Shown here in pieces: positions 9,550-19,491 of a stretch of DNA of 64,000 nt. The stretch is from Bacteroidota bacterium (GTDB lineage: Bacteria; Bacteroidota; Bacteroidia; AKYH767-A; 2013-40CM-41-45). Numbering within the stretch: the first letter of the stretch is position 1; each line of letters opens with the position of its first letter. The position numbers and the translations under genes were made by a program. The DNA lies in contig JADJFC010000014.1 in the NCBI GenBank assembly GCA_016708785.1, positions 62,001 to 126,000 of the forward strand. Reading direction: 5' to 3'. The notes beneath the pieces are model-generated. The model was not told where the DNA came from and did not search any database. It worked only from the letters and a program-made list of their open reading frames with translations.

Positions 9550-11328
9550 TTGGTACTTGCAAGTAACGGCAAACTTTATGGAACAACAACAATTGATGGA
9601 ACAGCTGGAGGCGGAAATTCTTATGGAACAATATACAGTTATGAAATATCCACATCAACATATGCAAGACTCGTAGCTTTTTCCGGAACTAATTCTAAAA
9701 ATCCTGAGTCGCAATTAATTCAAGCATCAAACGGCAGATTATATGGTGTAAGTACTGAAGGCGGAACAGGCGATATGGGCACATTATACTCTTACAACAT
9801 TACTTCATCAGCCTACACAAGACTTATCAGTTTTAATCAAAGATCAAATGGAGGTGATCCAAGCGGCTCGTTATTTAAAGCATCGAATGGTTTGATTTAT
9901 GGAATGACGGAATTTGGTGGCAATAACAATTACGGCGTAATTTTTTCAATTAATCCTGCAACTAATGCATATACCAAATTATACGATTTTCCATTTGCCA
10001 CCTATGCAAAAGGTGGTTTAATGCAAGCATCAAATGGCAAGTTGTATGGAATGACGAAGACTGGTGGAGCAAATGGATATGGTACTATTTTCAGTTATGA
10101 TTACTCTACTTCAACTTTTACAACAGTCTATAGTCTTGCTGCCCTTACCGGATGGGACCCGCATGGCAACTTGATGCAAGCAAGTAATGGGAAATTATAT
10201 GGGATGACGAGATACGGAGGGGCTCCAAATAAAGGGGTAATTTTTAGTTTCGATTACTCTACAAGTACATATACTGATTTATTTGACTTTACAGGTGCCG
10301 ACAATGGTGAACGGCCCACAGGGAGTCTTATTCAGGCCTCAAATGGGAAACTTTACGGTGGAACAACTATAGGTGGTGCTAGTGGCGATGGAGCTATTTT
10401 CAGTTTTAATTATACGACATTAGCATTTACAAAGATCATGGATTGCAATTCAGTAAATGGCAACACTATTTATGGAACTCCGGTTATTGCAAATGATGGA
10501 AAAATATATGTGTCAGTGGCGTATTCAGGAACTTTGGCAGGTGGAACAATTATTCAAGTCAATCCAGCAACAGATACATTCTCAAAAGTCTTTAATCTTA
10601 ATTCAACACTTCATGGTTATTCAGCGATGGGATGTTTATTCAAAGCAAGTAATGGTAAATTGTATGGTACAACATATGGATTTGGTGCAAATGGAAAAGG
10701 TACGATATTCAATTTTGATGTAACTACAAATACATTCACTAATCTCCGCAACCTCGAATTTCCCGATGCCTATAATCATGTCTATTCCGGTTTTGTTGAA
10801 ACAGCTCTGACAATTACAACAGGCTCAATTGCTGATCCGATTTGTGCCGGAACAACTATCTCGGTGCCTTATACTATCGTTGGAACATATGGGCAATCAA
10901 ATATCTTTACCACTCAATTAAGTGATGCAAGCGGTAGTTTTTCCAACCCGGTTGATATTGGTTCACTTCTTGCAGTTGGCAGCTCTACGATTACAGCAAC
11001 AATTCCGGCAAATACAATTCCCGGAGAAGGATATAGAGTAAGAGTTATTTCTTCTGCTCCCGCTGTAATCGGAACATCTAACCCAACTTTGTTAACTATT
11101 CGTGCATTTAACAAACCATTTATAATAGAAACCATGGGAAATGTTGCTGCAACGACTACAATTACTGCACATGAATCTGCAAATGGTTTTGACAACGATA
11201 GCTATACTATGACAGGTACAACAGATGTCCGAATGGTAATATCCCTTCTACTGGTTATCCGGGAGCAAGTGGCGGTGCAATTTATTTTCGTAACGAATGC
11301 TTCTCGTACTTTTAAATTCAAGGAATAA
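9550..11328 (+). CDS. GloVer gene fragment 3: eight repeats and Ig-like region
   Basis: The frame opens at about 9500 and carries GloVer units 7 to 14 up to about residue 410, then an Ig-like segment (ITTGSIADPICAGTTISVPYT). Near 11232 one base appears to be missing. The expected continuation NGNIPSTGYPGASGGAIYF is found in the next frame, while this frame ends in an unrelated tail. Confidence 0.7.
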   Translation: MVLASNGKLYGTTTIDGTAGGGNSYGTIYSYEISTSTYARLVAFSGTNSKNPESQLIQASNGRLYGVSTEGGTGDMGTLYSYNITSSAYTRLISFNQRSNGGDPSGSLFKASNGLIYGMTEFGGNNNYGVIFSINPATNAYTKLYDFPFATYAKGGLMQASNGKLYGMTKTGGANGYGTIFSYDYSTSTFTTVYSLAALTGWDPHGNLMQASNGKLYGMTRYGGAPNKGVIFSFDYSTSTYTDLFDFTGADNGERPTGSLIQASNGKLYGGTTIGGASGDGAIFSFNYTTLAFTKIMDCNSVNGNTIYGTPVIANDGKIYVSVAYSGTLAGGTIIQVNPATDTFSKVFNLNSTLHGYSAMGCLFKASNGKLYGTTYGFGANGKGTIFNFDVTTNTFTNLRNLEFPDAYNHVYSGFVETALTITTGSIADPICAGTTISVPYTIVGTYGQSNIFTTQLSDASGSFSNPVDIGSLLAVGSSTITATIPANTIPGEGYRVRVISSAPAVIGTSNPTLLTIRAFNKPFIIETMGNVAATTTITAHESANGFDNDSYTMTGTTDVRMVISLLLVIREQVAVQFIFVTNASRTFKFKE

Positions 11329-11470
11329 ACACTTCAGGAATAACATCACCGGAATTAAGTTTTGGACTTTATAAAAGCGGAAACCTATCAAATTCAGATT
11401 TACTTATTCTTGAAGTAAGTAGTGATGGGGTAATTTATAATCAACTTAATTACACCCTTTCAGCGGGTTC

Positions 11471-12112
11471 AGAGGTGCATGGTTACTTATAATTACAAAT
11501 GGAAATATACCTTCCACTGCTAATCTGAGAATCAGATTTTCTCAAAATAATTTTCTCCCCATCAATACTTATAGAATAGATGACATTGTAATAAGTGGTG
11601 CAGATCCTTCAGCAGGAATTAGTTTTGTAGGTACAAGCAATACATGTTCAGGAAGTTTAGTAAATCTTTCTGCAACACAAGCAGCAACCTATTTGTGGAG
11701 CAATTCAGCAATAACTCAAGCTATTTCAACAAGTACTGCCGGAAACTATTCATGTACGCTCTCAAGTCTTAATTCATGTTCGATTTTATCAAATACATTA
11801 ACAGTTCAGGATGTTACGCCAACAATATATCCTTTGTCAAGTGGCGGAAGTTATTGTTCATCGCCGGGCACCGGAATAGAACTTACCTTAAGCAATTCGC
11901 AGCTGAATGTTAATTACCAGCTATGCCTGAATGGGATAACTTTGACAGGACCAATAATTGCCGGAACGGGACTTCCAATTTCATTCGGGTATGTAACTAG
12001 TCCGGGAAATTATAAAGCAGTAGCATCGTCTACAATAGGAACTTGTAGATACGATGAATGGTACGGCAAATATTTCAACAATTCCTGCAAACTTATACTA
12101 CAGAGATTTTGA
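11471..12112 (+). CDS. GloVer gene fragment 4: Ig-like region
   Basis: From about 11471 the frame reads RGAWLLIITNGNIPSTANL and then an Ig/PKD-like module (TCSGSLVNLSATQAATYLWS) with spaced cysteines. It loses register near 12045; the real continuation (NGTANISTIPANLYYRDFDN) is in another frame and leads into a MopE-type DxDNDSYGD motif. Confidence 0.6.
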   Translation, partial: RGAWLLIITNGNIPSTANLRIRFSQNNFLPINTYRIDDIVISGADPSAGISFVGTSNTCSGSLVNLSATQAATYLWSNSAITQAISTSTAGNYSCTLSSLNSCSILSNTLTVQDVTPTIYPLSSGGSYCSSPGTGIELTLSNSQLNVNYQLCLNGITLTGPIIAGTGLPISFGYVTSPGNYKAVASSTIGTCRYDEWYGKYFNNSCKLILQRF

Positions 12113-12201
12113 TAACGACAGCTATGGTGATCCGATAGATTACAATAAGTGCATGTAGCATACCGATTGGTTATGTTCTAAACAATTTAGATTGCAATGA
12201 T

Positions 12202-15200
12202 TTGGATCCATTAGAAAAACCGGGGCAGATTTGGTATATAGATACCGATAATGACGGTTATGGAGACGCAACTTCACTCACTCAATGCGCTAGACCATTA
12301 AATGGTTTTGTTACAGATGAATTAATTGCAACAATTGGTGATTGTAATAATAATAATAGTACAGTATATCCAAGTGCACCGGAGTTGTGCGATGGCATTG
12401 ATAATAATTGCGATCTTTACATCGATGAAAACTGCGGGCCACAAAAATATTGTATCGGGCCATCAGTATCTTACACTGCGCCATCCGGCCCTTCATATGT
12501 AAATCAATTCTCCCCTTTCCCAACTATACAAGCTGCAGTTACGGCGTTAAATAGTTTTTCAGCTACACAGCATTACATCTTTGAAATTCAAAATAATTAT
12601 ATTGGTACAGGAGAAACATTTCCTCTCATAATTACTTATCAAGGAAATTCATCAGCAACAGCAACATTTAGTCCGCGTATTGATATTTCAACTCCGATAC
12701 TTATTCAGGGAGGTTTAATTGGCACAACTACCGGCATATTTGAATACAATGGAGCAGACTATATTAATTTCTTTGGTTCTGCAGGCGGTAACTCAGATAC
12801 AATTCCTAAAATCACAATCCGGAACAACACTGCATCAACCCCAGCCGCTGCAACAATAATTTTAAAAAATGATGCAACAAATAATTTGTTTCATGCATTA
12901 AAAGTAGAAGGTGGAAGATCCGCATCTGGAGCTATCGTTCTTACATCAGGAACAGGTTCAAGCGGGAATGATTTCAATACCATTCAGAATTGTCAAATCA
13001 GTAGCCGAACAGATATAGTTACTAACTCGCCTACCAGAGCCATTTATGTTACGGGAACCGGAACTGGTGCATTGGCAAATAATGATATAAATATATCAGG
13101 CAATTTGATCAATAATATAACCAGAGGTGTTATTGTGGATGCCGTTGGTTCAAATGGAATTTTCAATATTACTAATAATCATTTCTATTCAACAAATACT
13201 TCTGCCTCAGTAAAAATAACCAGTCCTTTCGACATTCGCAGCAATGAATCGATGCAACTTTTGATCAGTGGAAACTACATTGGGGGACAAGCACCATTTG
13301 CAAGTGGGTCACCATTAAATGAAACTTCATCAGGTTCTCAAGTGAAATGTATTTACGTATCAATATCAAATTCGTCCCCTGCATCACTAATTTCAAATAA
13401 CACAATAAGAAATATTCAAGGTACCGGAACCGCTGCAATTGACTTTTATCCAATACAAGTCGCAGGCGGACCATTAAGTGTCACCGGAAATATAATTGGT
13501 GATGAATTAGCAGCTAATGGACTACTTTTTGGCCCGAATTACCAAGTAAATTTCATCGGAATAAGTTATACCTCAACGCAAAATACCTCATCAGCTTCAA
13601 TAACAGATAATTCAATAATAAATGTAGAAATACAGAATGCCGTTATTGGCTTCTTTCCCTTCTATGGAATCAAACATATTAATACCAGTTTAACAACAGG
13701 CGGAAATCTACAGATCTCAAATAATGTTATTAAGAAAATAAACTATTCAGGTAGCGGTTCAATTACTATGATTGAGTCCTACGGCGCGGATAATGCAAAT
13801 AATGATGCGCAATTTTCAAATAATAAAATTGAATCTATTACTTCCAATTTTACCGGACCTTCAATTTTTACAGGAATAATCTCAAAACAAGGTCGAGCAC
13901 TATTTGCAGGTAACCGGATCGGAAATCCGACTATTGTAAATGACATCTCAATAGCATCTTATGGAACACATTATGGCTATCGAATTGACAATGTACTTCC
14001 CAGCAACGGTAATTTTATTTCCGATACCTTGGTAAATATGACATTTAGCAATACTGCAGAGAATAGCTTTTTTCTTGGAATATATACAACTTCAGGTGGA
14101 CCTGATTCAAACACTGTTCAACAATGCGTTATCAGTGAAATAAAAAGTGCTGGAGCAATGACAACAATTGATTATACAAATCCATTTGAAAATGCAATTG
14201 TAGGCATTTGGTATTTCAGTTCAGGAAACGGACAAGCGATCAAGAATAATAGTATTTCAGGATTGCGGGCAACTTCACTAACAGGTACACCTAAAATAAC
14301 AGGAATTCAATTAGCTAGATCAAATTTAGCACTCGAACTGAATGTTTATGATAATACGATCAGTGATCTCACAAATATTGCTGTTAATGCATCTAGCAAC
14401 CCCGGTATTATAGGATTACACTTAAACAATGTTCAAGATACTCCAATCAATCTTATAAACAATCGAATATCAATCAGCAATGGATCCAATACAAATGCTG
14501 TAGACATTTATGGTATATATGACAATCTAATAACATCAGGGTCCGGTAGTGCAAATAAATTTATATATCATAATTCGATTGCAATCAGCGGTAATTCTTC
14601 GGACAATGCAACATCATTTGCGTTTTTTATCGAATCGAATGGCAATACTTTAAGATTACGAAACAATATTCTTCATAATTCCAGAACAAGCGGCAGTGGT
14701 GGGCAATATGCCATTGGTAACGATAACTTAGCTACAGCTTGGACAAGTGCATCTTCGAATTACAATGACTTATACTCTTCTAATCCTGCTACAATAGGAG
14801 CTTGGCCGGTGGGCACAAGTAAATCTTTTGCCGATTGGAAAACAATAAGCAGTTGTGATTTGAATTCAGTAACTATTCCTGTAAGTTTTACAAACATTGC
14901 AAGCGACTTACATGTTACTGCATTATCAAATTGCGGAATAGAAGGTAAAGGAACACCTCTAGCCGGAATTATAAATGATATTGATGGTGACGTGAGAAAC
15001 ATTGTAACGCCTGATTTAGGAGCTGATGAATTCACTGCAATCTGCGAAGTACAAGTAAATGTGAAAGTATTCATTCAAGGATTTATGATTTCATCAAGTA
15101 TGATGGTTGCGTGCAACAATCCAATCAATGAGCCTCTACATTGCGATACAATCATTTTGAAAATTGCAATGCCTAATTCGCCATACACAACTTTATATTC

Positions 15201-15612
15201 AGATACTGCAATTCTTCTTACAAATGGAAATGTGCAGTTCTCAATTCCGCAGGTATATTTAGGAAACAGTTATTTCTTCGCTATCAAACACAGAAATTCA
15301 ATTGAGACCTGGAGTGTAGCTCCACAAACCATTTCAAATGGAATGTTCTATGATTTTAGTACAGCTGCATCAAAAGCATACCAAAACAATCAAGTCAACA
15401 TTGGTAGTGGTGTTTATGCAATATACAGTGGTGATGTTGATCAAGATAACTCAGTTGACCTTTCCGATCTTACAGATGTGGAAAGCAACAGTCAACTTAC
15501 TTCATATGGATATTTCTCCTGCGACCTTACAGGAGACAATAAATGCGAATCGACAGATTATAGTTTGGTGGAAAATAATTACAATGGAGGTGTCATGGTT
15601 AAAAAACCATGA
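12202..15612 (+). CDS. GloVer gene fragment 5: MopE-like motif, beta-helix and dockerin-like end
   Basis: This 3.4-kb open frame really begins upstream at about 12163 (PIGYVLNNLDCND). It has the MopE-type motif (DTDNDGYGDA, then CDGIDNNCD) near the start. A long right-handed parallel beta-helix region follows, with repeated NN-turns such as NNTIRNIQGTG, and ends in DLGADEF. The last 60 residues contain two Asp-rich EF-hand/dockerin-like loops (DVDQDNSVDLSDL and DLTGDNKCESTDY). It has no T9SS sorting domain. Confidence 0.75.
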   Translation: MDPLEKPGQIWYIDTDNDGYGDATSLTQCARPLNGFVTDELIATIGDCNNNNSTVYPSAPELCDGIDNNCDLYIDENCGPQKYCIGPSVSYTAPSGPSYVNQFSPFPTIQAAVTALNSFSATQHYIFEIQNNYIGTGETFPLIITYQGNSSATATFSPRIDISTPILIQGGLIGTTTGIFEYNGADYINFFGSAGGNSDTIPKITIRNNTASTPAAATIILKNDATNNLFHALKVEGGRSASGAIVLTSGTGSSGNDFNTIQNCQISSRTDIVTNSPTRAIYVTGTGTGALANNDINISGNLINNITRGVIVDAVGSNGIFNITNNHFYSTNTSASVKITSPFDIRSNESMQLLISGNYIGGQAPFASGSPLNETSSGSQVKCIYVSISNSSPASLISNNTIRNIQGTGTAAIDFYPIQVAGGPLSVTGNIIGDELAANGLLFGPNYQVNFIGISYTSTQNTSSASITDNSIINVEIQNAVIGFFPFYGIKHINTSLTTGGNLQISNNVIKKINYSGSGSITMIESYGADNANNDAQFSNNKIESITSNFTGPSIFTGIISKQGRALFAGNRIGNPTIVNDISIASYGTHYGYRIDNVLPSNGNFISDTLVNMTFSNTAENSFFLGIYTTSGGPDSNTVQQCVISEIKSAGAMTTIDYTNPFENAIVGIWYFSSGNGQAIKNNSISGLRATSLTGTPKITGIQLARSNLALELNVYDNTISDLTNIAVNASSNPGIIGLHLNNVQDTPINLINNRISISNGSNTNAVDIYGIYDNLITSGSGSANKFIYHNSIAISGNSSDNATSFAFFIESNGNTLRLRNNILHNSRTSGSGGQYAIGNDNLATAWTSASSNYNDLYSSNPATIGAWPVGTSKSFADWKTISSCDLNSVTIPVSFTNIASDLHVTALSNCGIEGKGTPLAGIINDIDGDVRNIVTPDLGADEFTAICEVQVNVKVFIQGFMISSSMMVACNNPINEPLHCDTIILKIAMPNSPYTTLYSDTAILLTNGNVQFSIPQVYLGNSYFFAIKHRNSIETWSVAPQTISNGMFYDFSTAASKAYQNNQVNIGSGVYAIYSGDVDQDNSVDLSDLTDVESNSQLTSYGYFSCDLTGDNKCESTDYSLVENNYNGGVMVKKP

Positions 15613-15614
15613 CA

Positions 15615-16121
15615 TCAATCCTTTCGTTTAAAAACAGGAACAGTACTACATGGTTCTCCAAACATAATGCTCTTCACAACAGGGCGAAGTTTCGCTGTTA
15701 ATGCAGCATAAGTAAATAGTGGAATTTCTTTTTTTGAGCAGCCTTTGATGATCACTCGTTGATCGCGGTAATCTTCTGCATTGATCGAAGCAATTACATC
15801 TTCGAAAATTTCTTCTTCAAGTCTTTTTAAATCACCCAAGACAATTTTTTCTGCAACCGGTTACAAATGAGAGAAAAGTAGCATGTAAGTCCATGCCGGA
15901 ACGATTGCATCCGCCGAACAAACGATTGAGACATATTTATCTTTGTACTGATTCCAATCGTGAGTCTTCAAATTTTCACGAAAATCTTTTTCACGTAATA
16001 TTAATCCCTGAAACAACCATGGCTCCAGATCAAAAAGCACACGTTCGCCTTCGGGGAAATGTTCTTCGAGGTCGAGGGTGACGAGGCCTGAGGAGGCGAC
16101 TTTGTTAATTATTGGATCCAT
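15615..16121 (-). pseudogene. DUF2480 family protein with one in-frame stop
   Basis: The two halves are in the same frame and together give about 168 residues, the usual DUF2480 length. The N-terminal half reads MDPIINKVASSGLVTLDLEE, the C-terminal half PVAEKIVLGDLKRLEEEIFE and onward to VPVFKRKD. They are separated by one TAA (plus-strand 15861-15863) between SHL and PVAEK, where CAA (Gln) would be one change away. DUF2480 is common in Bacteroidota and often sits at the end of SUF operons, as here. Its function is not established. The stop may be a real nonsense mutation or a base-call error; nothing else in the gene looks decayed. Confidence 0.75.
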
Positions 16122-16148
16122 TTTGATTATACAACTTCAACAAATAAA

Positions 16149-16499
16149 TTACCACATCCCCAACTCCAACTTCGCCTCTTCGCTCATCATATCTTTTTCC
16201 CATGGCGGGTCGAAGGTGATTTCTACTTTGGCGTTGTTTACGTCGGTAATTAACTTTAATTTATTTTCTACATCAACCGGTAAAGTTTCTGCAACAGGAC
16301 AAGCCGGTGAAGTTAATGTCATTTTAATGTGGAGATCATTTCCCGGAAGTTCGATGATCTCATAGATCAATCCCAATTCGTATATGTCCACAGGAATCTC
16401 AGGATCGTAACATGTTTTTAATGTTTCAATCACTCGTTCACGAAGTGGTTTCACCGGGTGACTATCGTGAGTTATAGTTGTTGGCGTGTTTTCTGTCAT
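16149..16499 (-). CDS. sufT: DUF59 (MIP18/PaaD-like) SUF-associated Fe-S assembly protein
   Basis: A 116-residue MIP18-family protein. It carries the hallmark segments DPEIPVDIYELGLIY (residues 37-51), TSPACPVAE with the conserved Cys, and DPPW near the C-terminus. In SUF operons of this type the protein helps mature or deliver Fe-S clusters to targets. Its start overlaps the stop of sufE by 4 nt (ATGA), which indicates translational coupling. The symbol follows common usage for SUF-linked DUF59 proteins; the exact role here is inferred from context. Confidence 0.88.
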   Translation of the reverse strand: MTENTPTTITHDSHPVKPLRERVIETLKTCYDPEIPVDIYELGLIYEIIELPGNDLHIKMTLTSPACPVAETLPVDVENKLKLITDVNNAKVEITFDPPWEKDMMSEEAKLELGMW

Positions 16500-16921
16500 G
16501 CCGATTGTTTCGAGTTCAACGCCAGAGCGTATAATTTCATTTGTTTGATCATTGATGCAAGTCCGTTTGCACGTGTTACTGCAATGTGTTGTCGTAATCC
16601 GATTGCGTCGATGAATTTCAAATCAGTATCAACTATATCTTTCGGATCTTGTCCTGATAAAACATTTATGAGCAAAGCAATTTCCCCTTTTACAAAAGTT
16701 GAATCGCTGTCTGCTTCGAAAAATACTTTTCCATTCTCACTATATGCATGCAACCAAACGCTACTTTGACAACCTTTGATCTTATTTTCGTCAACTTTAT
16801 ATTTGTCATCCAATGGTGGAAGCTTCTGACCAAGCTCTATGATGTACTGATAACGTTCAGCCCATTCATCGAACAGTTCAAAATCTTCTACGATTGACTT
16901 TTCTAATTCTTCTATACTCAT
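16496..16921 (-). CDS. sufE: SufE cysteine desulfuration protein
   Basis: A 141-residue SufE. It accepts the persulfide sulfur from SufS on a conserved cysteine and passes it to the SufBCD scaffold in the cytoplasm. The catalytic cysteine lies in KIKGCQSSVWL (about residue 51), followed by the family's FEADSDS and KGEIALLI segments. Its ATG follows the sufS stop after 1 nt, and its stop overlaps the DUF59 gene. Confidence 0.93.
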   Translation of the reverse strand: MSIEELEKSIVEDFELFDEWAERYQYIIELGQKLPPLDDKYKVDENKIKGCQSSVWLHAYSENGKVFFEADSDSTFVKGEIALLINVLSGQDPKDIVDTDLKFIDAIGLRQHIAVTRANGLASMIKQMKLYALALNSKQSA

Positions 16922-16922
16922 T

Positions 16923-18178
16923 TTAACCTTTCAATAATTTAATTGCCTTCTTCACTCCTTCTGTCAATGTATCGATTTCAGCGAATGTATTGTAGAATAA
17001 GAACGAAGCGCGAATAGTTCCCGGGATACAGAATCTGTCCATCACCGGTTCAGTACAATGTTGTCCTGTACGAACTGCTATTCCCAATGTATCGAGATAC
17101 ATCCCGACATCCATTGCATTCAATCCGTCGATTACGAAAGATACAACGCTAGCTTTTTCTTTTGCAGTGCCAATCAACCGTACACCTTCAATTGCAGATA
17201 GTTTTTCTTCAGCATATTTCAGCAATGCCTTCTCATGAGCATGAGCTCCTTTTTGATCAATAGAAGAAAAATAGTTTAAGCCTGCTCCCATTCCAATAAC
17301 ATCAGCAATGTTAGGGGTCCCTGCTTCGAATTTATATGGAATTTCGTTGTATGTTGTTTTCTCAAATTTCACTGAAGAGATCATCTCGCCTCCGCCCTGA
17401 TAGGGTGGCATTGCTTCAAGCAATTCTGCTTTACCATATAGCACTCCAATTCCAGTAGGTGAAAACACTTTATGTCCTGAGAAAGAAAGGAAATCACAAT
17501 CAAGATCCTGAACATCGATTGTCGAATGAACAATGCCTTGGGCCGCATCAACAAATACAGGGATATTTTTCTCGTGTGCTAAACGAATAATATCCTTCAC
17601 AGGATTAATTGTTCCAAGAGAATTCGAAGTATGAACTACACTAACAAGTTTAGTTTTCGGCGAAAGCAATTTTTATACTCTTCCAATATTATCTCACCAT
17701 TGTCATTCATCGGAATGACTTTCAACGTGGCACCCTTCTCTTCACAAAGCATTTGCCAAGGAACGATATTGCTATGATGCTCCATAGCTGTAACAATGAT
17801 CTCGTCACCGGCTTTAACATTTTGTCTTCCGTATGTAGATGCAACAAAATTTATTCCTTCCGTTGTCCCGCGAACAAAGATGATCTCGCGTTCAGAAGCT
17901 GCATTGATAAATTTTTGAACGATAGAACGAACTACATCAAATTCAATTGAAGCCTTCTGACTTAAATAATGGACACCACGATGGATGTTCGCATTATAAT
18001 TTGAGTAATAGTCGACGAGTTTGTCAATTACAACTTGCGGTTTCTGACTTGTAGCTGCATTGTCAAAATAGATCAATGGTTTTCCATGAGCTTTCGTTTT
18101 AAGCACAGGAAAATCATTTCTGACCTTTTCAACATCAAAAGCAGGTTTAGTCAATATCGTTGTAATTACATTATCCAT
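16923..18178 (-). CDS. sufS: SufS cysteine desulfurase, split by a one-base frameshift
   Basis: Read through the shift, this is a full group II cysteine desulfurase of about 418 residues. It is a PLP enzyme that takes sulfur from L-cysteine. The first part (17636-18178) has the N-terminus and YFDNAATSQKP. The second (16923-17669) has the PLP lysine in SFSGHKVFSPTGIG and the active cysteine in RTGQHCTEPV. The break is at plus-strand T-run 17670-17674: adding one T restores EEYKKLLSPKTK. The gene overlaps sufD by one base (TAATG). Because a working desulfurase is expected in a complete SUF operon, a homopolymer consensus error is the likeliest cause. Confidence 0.9.
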
Positions 18179-19479
18179 TAATTCGATTTATTCAATCTTT
18201 CATTGATTCTGTTCTTCAATTCATCGCGAAGAGTTTCATTCGAAATTCTGTTGAGCACATCATCGGCAAAAGCTATTGTAAGAAAAGCACGTGCAGCTTC
18301 TTCACCGATACCTCGACTACGCAGATAAAATAGCGCTTCTTTATCGAGTTGTCCGGTAGTTGCACCATGACTGCATTTTACATCATCGGCGAAAATTTCC
18401 AATTGCGGTTTTGCATTCATGGAAGCTTCGTCGGACATCAAAATATTTTTATTTGACTGATAGGCATTTGTTTTTTGTGCGTCTTTACGAACAAAGATCT
18501 TTCCATTGAAAACACCTTTTGATTTTCCATCCAAGACGCCCTTGTAAAGTTCATTGCTCAGGCAATTTGGCATAGCATGATCAACGAGAGTATGATTATC
18601 TACCAGAGAATCACCATTAGAGACGTAAAGTCCGTTAAGATTGGAAGTGATGTTTTTTCCATCCAAAACGATATGTAAATTATTCCGGACGATCTTGCCG
18701 CCAAAAGTGATTGTATGAATGTCGAAATTTGAATTTGCAGCTTGTGTGCATTCCGTATGACTGATATGAAATGTATTAGAATTTTCGAGTTGAATTTTCG
18801 ACCATTCTACATTAGCATTCTCTTCGAGAACAACTTCAGTCACGATATTTATGAAAGAAGATTCATTTCCCCGAGAATGAAAGCTTTCAATAACTTTTGC
18901 AGATGAATTCTTTTCTGCTACCATTAAATTTCTTGGAAAAGCAAGAGTGTTCTCTTCTCCACCGGAAATATAAAGCAAATGAATCGGCTTTTCACAATGC
19001 ACATTTTCTGCTACATGAATAAAAGCACCATCAAAAATATGAGCAGTATTCAATGCCACCATAGCTTCATTTTCAAATGAAGCATGTTTAGCAAGATTCT
19101 TTACTACAGCAGGATGATCAAAATTATCACCCAATTCTCCAACAGTAATTCCTTTCGGTAAATTATCGAAAGAAGAAAGTTCTTTATTCAATCTACCGTT
19201 TTCAAAAACAAGTAGGATCACTTCTTTCCCTGCAATCAAATCATTTACTACAACATCTTTCGAAAGCGTATGATAAAGTGCGGGATGAAATTCAGAACGT
19301 GTAAGCGGAGCCAGGTTGGTGTACTTCCACTCTTCATGTTTTGTTGTTGGTATTCCAAGTACTTCAAAACGTGCAAGCGCATCTTTACGGATCTGCTTCA
19401 AGGAAGCAGGTCCGATGAGATTATTATTTTCAAAATACCGCGTTAAATATTCCGGCATTGTACCAATTGTCGTATTCAT
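18178..19479 (-). CDS. sufD: SufD scaffold subunit
   Basis: A 433-residue SufD, the partner of SufB in the SufBC2D scaffold on which Fe-S clusters are built. The diagnostic C-terminal segment is present: KCSHGATTGQLDKEALFYL, then RGIGEEAARAFL. The N-terminal helical part contains the usual GIPTTKHEEWKYTNL segment. It follows sufC by 12 nt and its stop shares a base with the sufS start. Confidence 0.95.
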   Translation of the reverse strand: MNTTIGTMPEYLTRYFENNNLIGPASLKQIRKDALARFEVLGIPTTKHEEWKYTNLAPLTRSEFHPALYHTLSKDVVVNDLIAGKEVILLVFENGRLNKELSSFDNLPKGITVGELGDNFDHPAVVKNLAKHASFENEAMVALNTAHIFDGAFIHVAENVHCEKPIHLLYISGGEENTLAFPRNLMVAEKNSSAKVIESFHSRGNESSFINIVTEVVLEENANVEWSKIQLENSNTFHISHTECTQAANSNFDIHTITFGGKIVRNNLHIVLDGKNITSNLNGLYVSNGDSLVDNHTLVDHAMPNCLSNELYKGVLDGKSKGVFNGKIFVRKDAQKTNAYQSNKNILMSDEASMNAKPQLEIFADDVKCSHGATTGQLDKEALFYLRSRGIGEEAARAFLTIAFADDVLNRISNETLRDELKNRINERLNKSN

Positions 19480-19491
19480 ATTTTTTGCAGC

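Larger units (their letters stand above)
8558..15612 (+). pseudogene. Giant GloVer-repeat/MopE/beta-helix surface protein gene, broken by frameshifts
   Basis: Read across frames, this is one gene of about 2350 codons. It has a signal peptide (ending VNAQ), about 14 GloVer-type repeats of roughly 50 residues (GKLYGMTxxGGxxxxGxIFSxD), an Ig-like region, a MopE-like calcium/copper-binding motif region, a right-handed beta-helix region ending DLGADEF, and a dockerin-like Asp-rich end (GDVDQDNSVDLSD). The continuity is broken by an extra base near 8756, an extra base near 9492-9500, a missing base near 11232, a TAA at 11313-11315, a missing base near 11470, an extra base near 12045 and another near 12155. 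No T9SS domain is seen at the end. Either the gene has decayed, or this segment has a poor consensus. The product would be surface-exposed; its role is unknown. Confidence 0.8.

Noticed and set aside
16923..18178. sufS as two separate genes
   Set aside because: Each half lacks what the other has (substrate N-terminus versus PLP lysine and catalytic Cys), and one base restores continuity.
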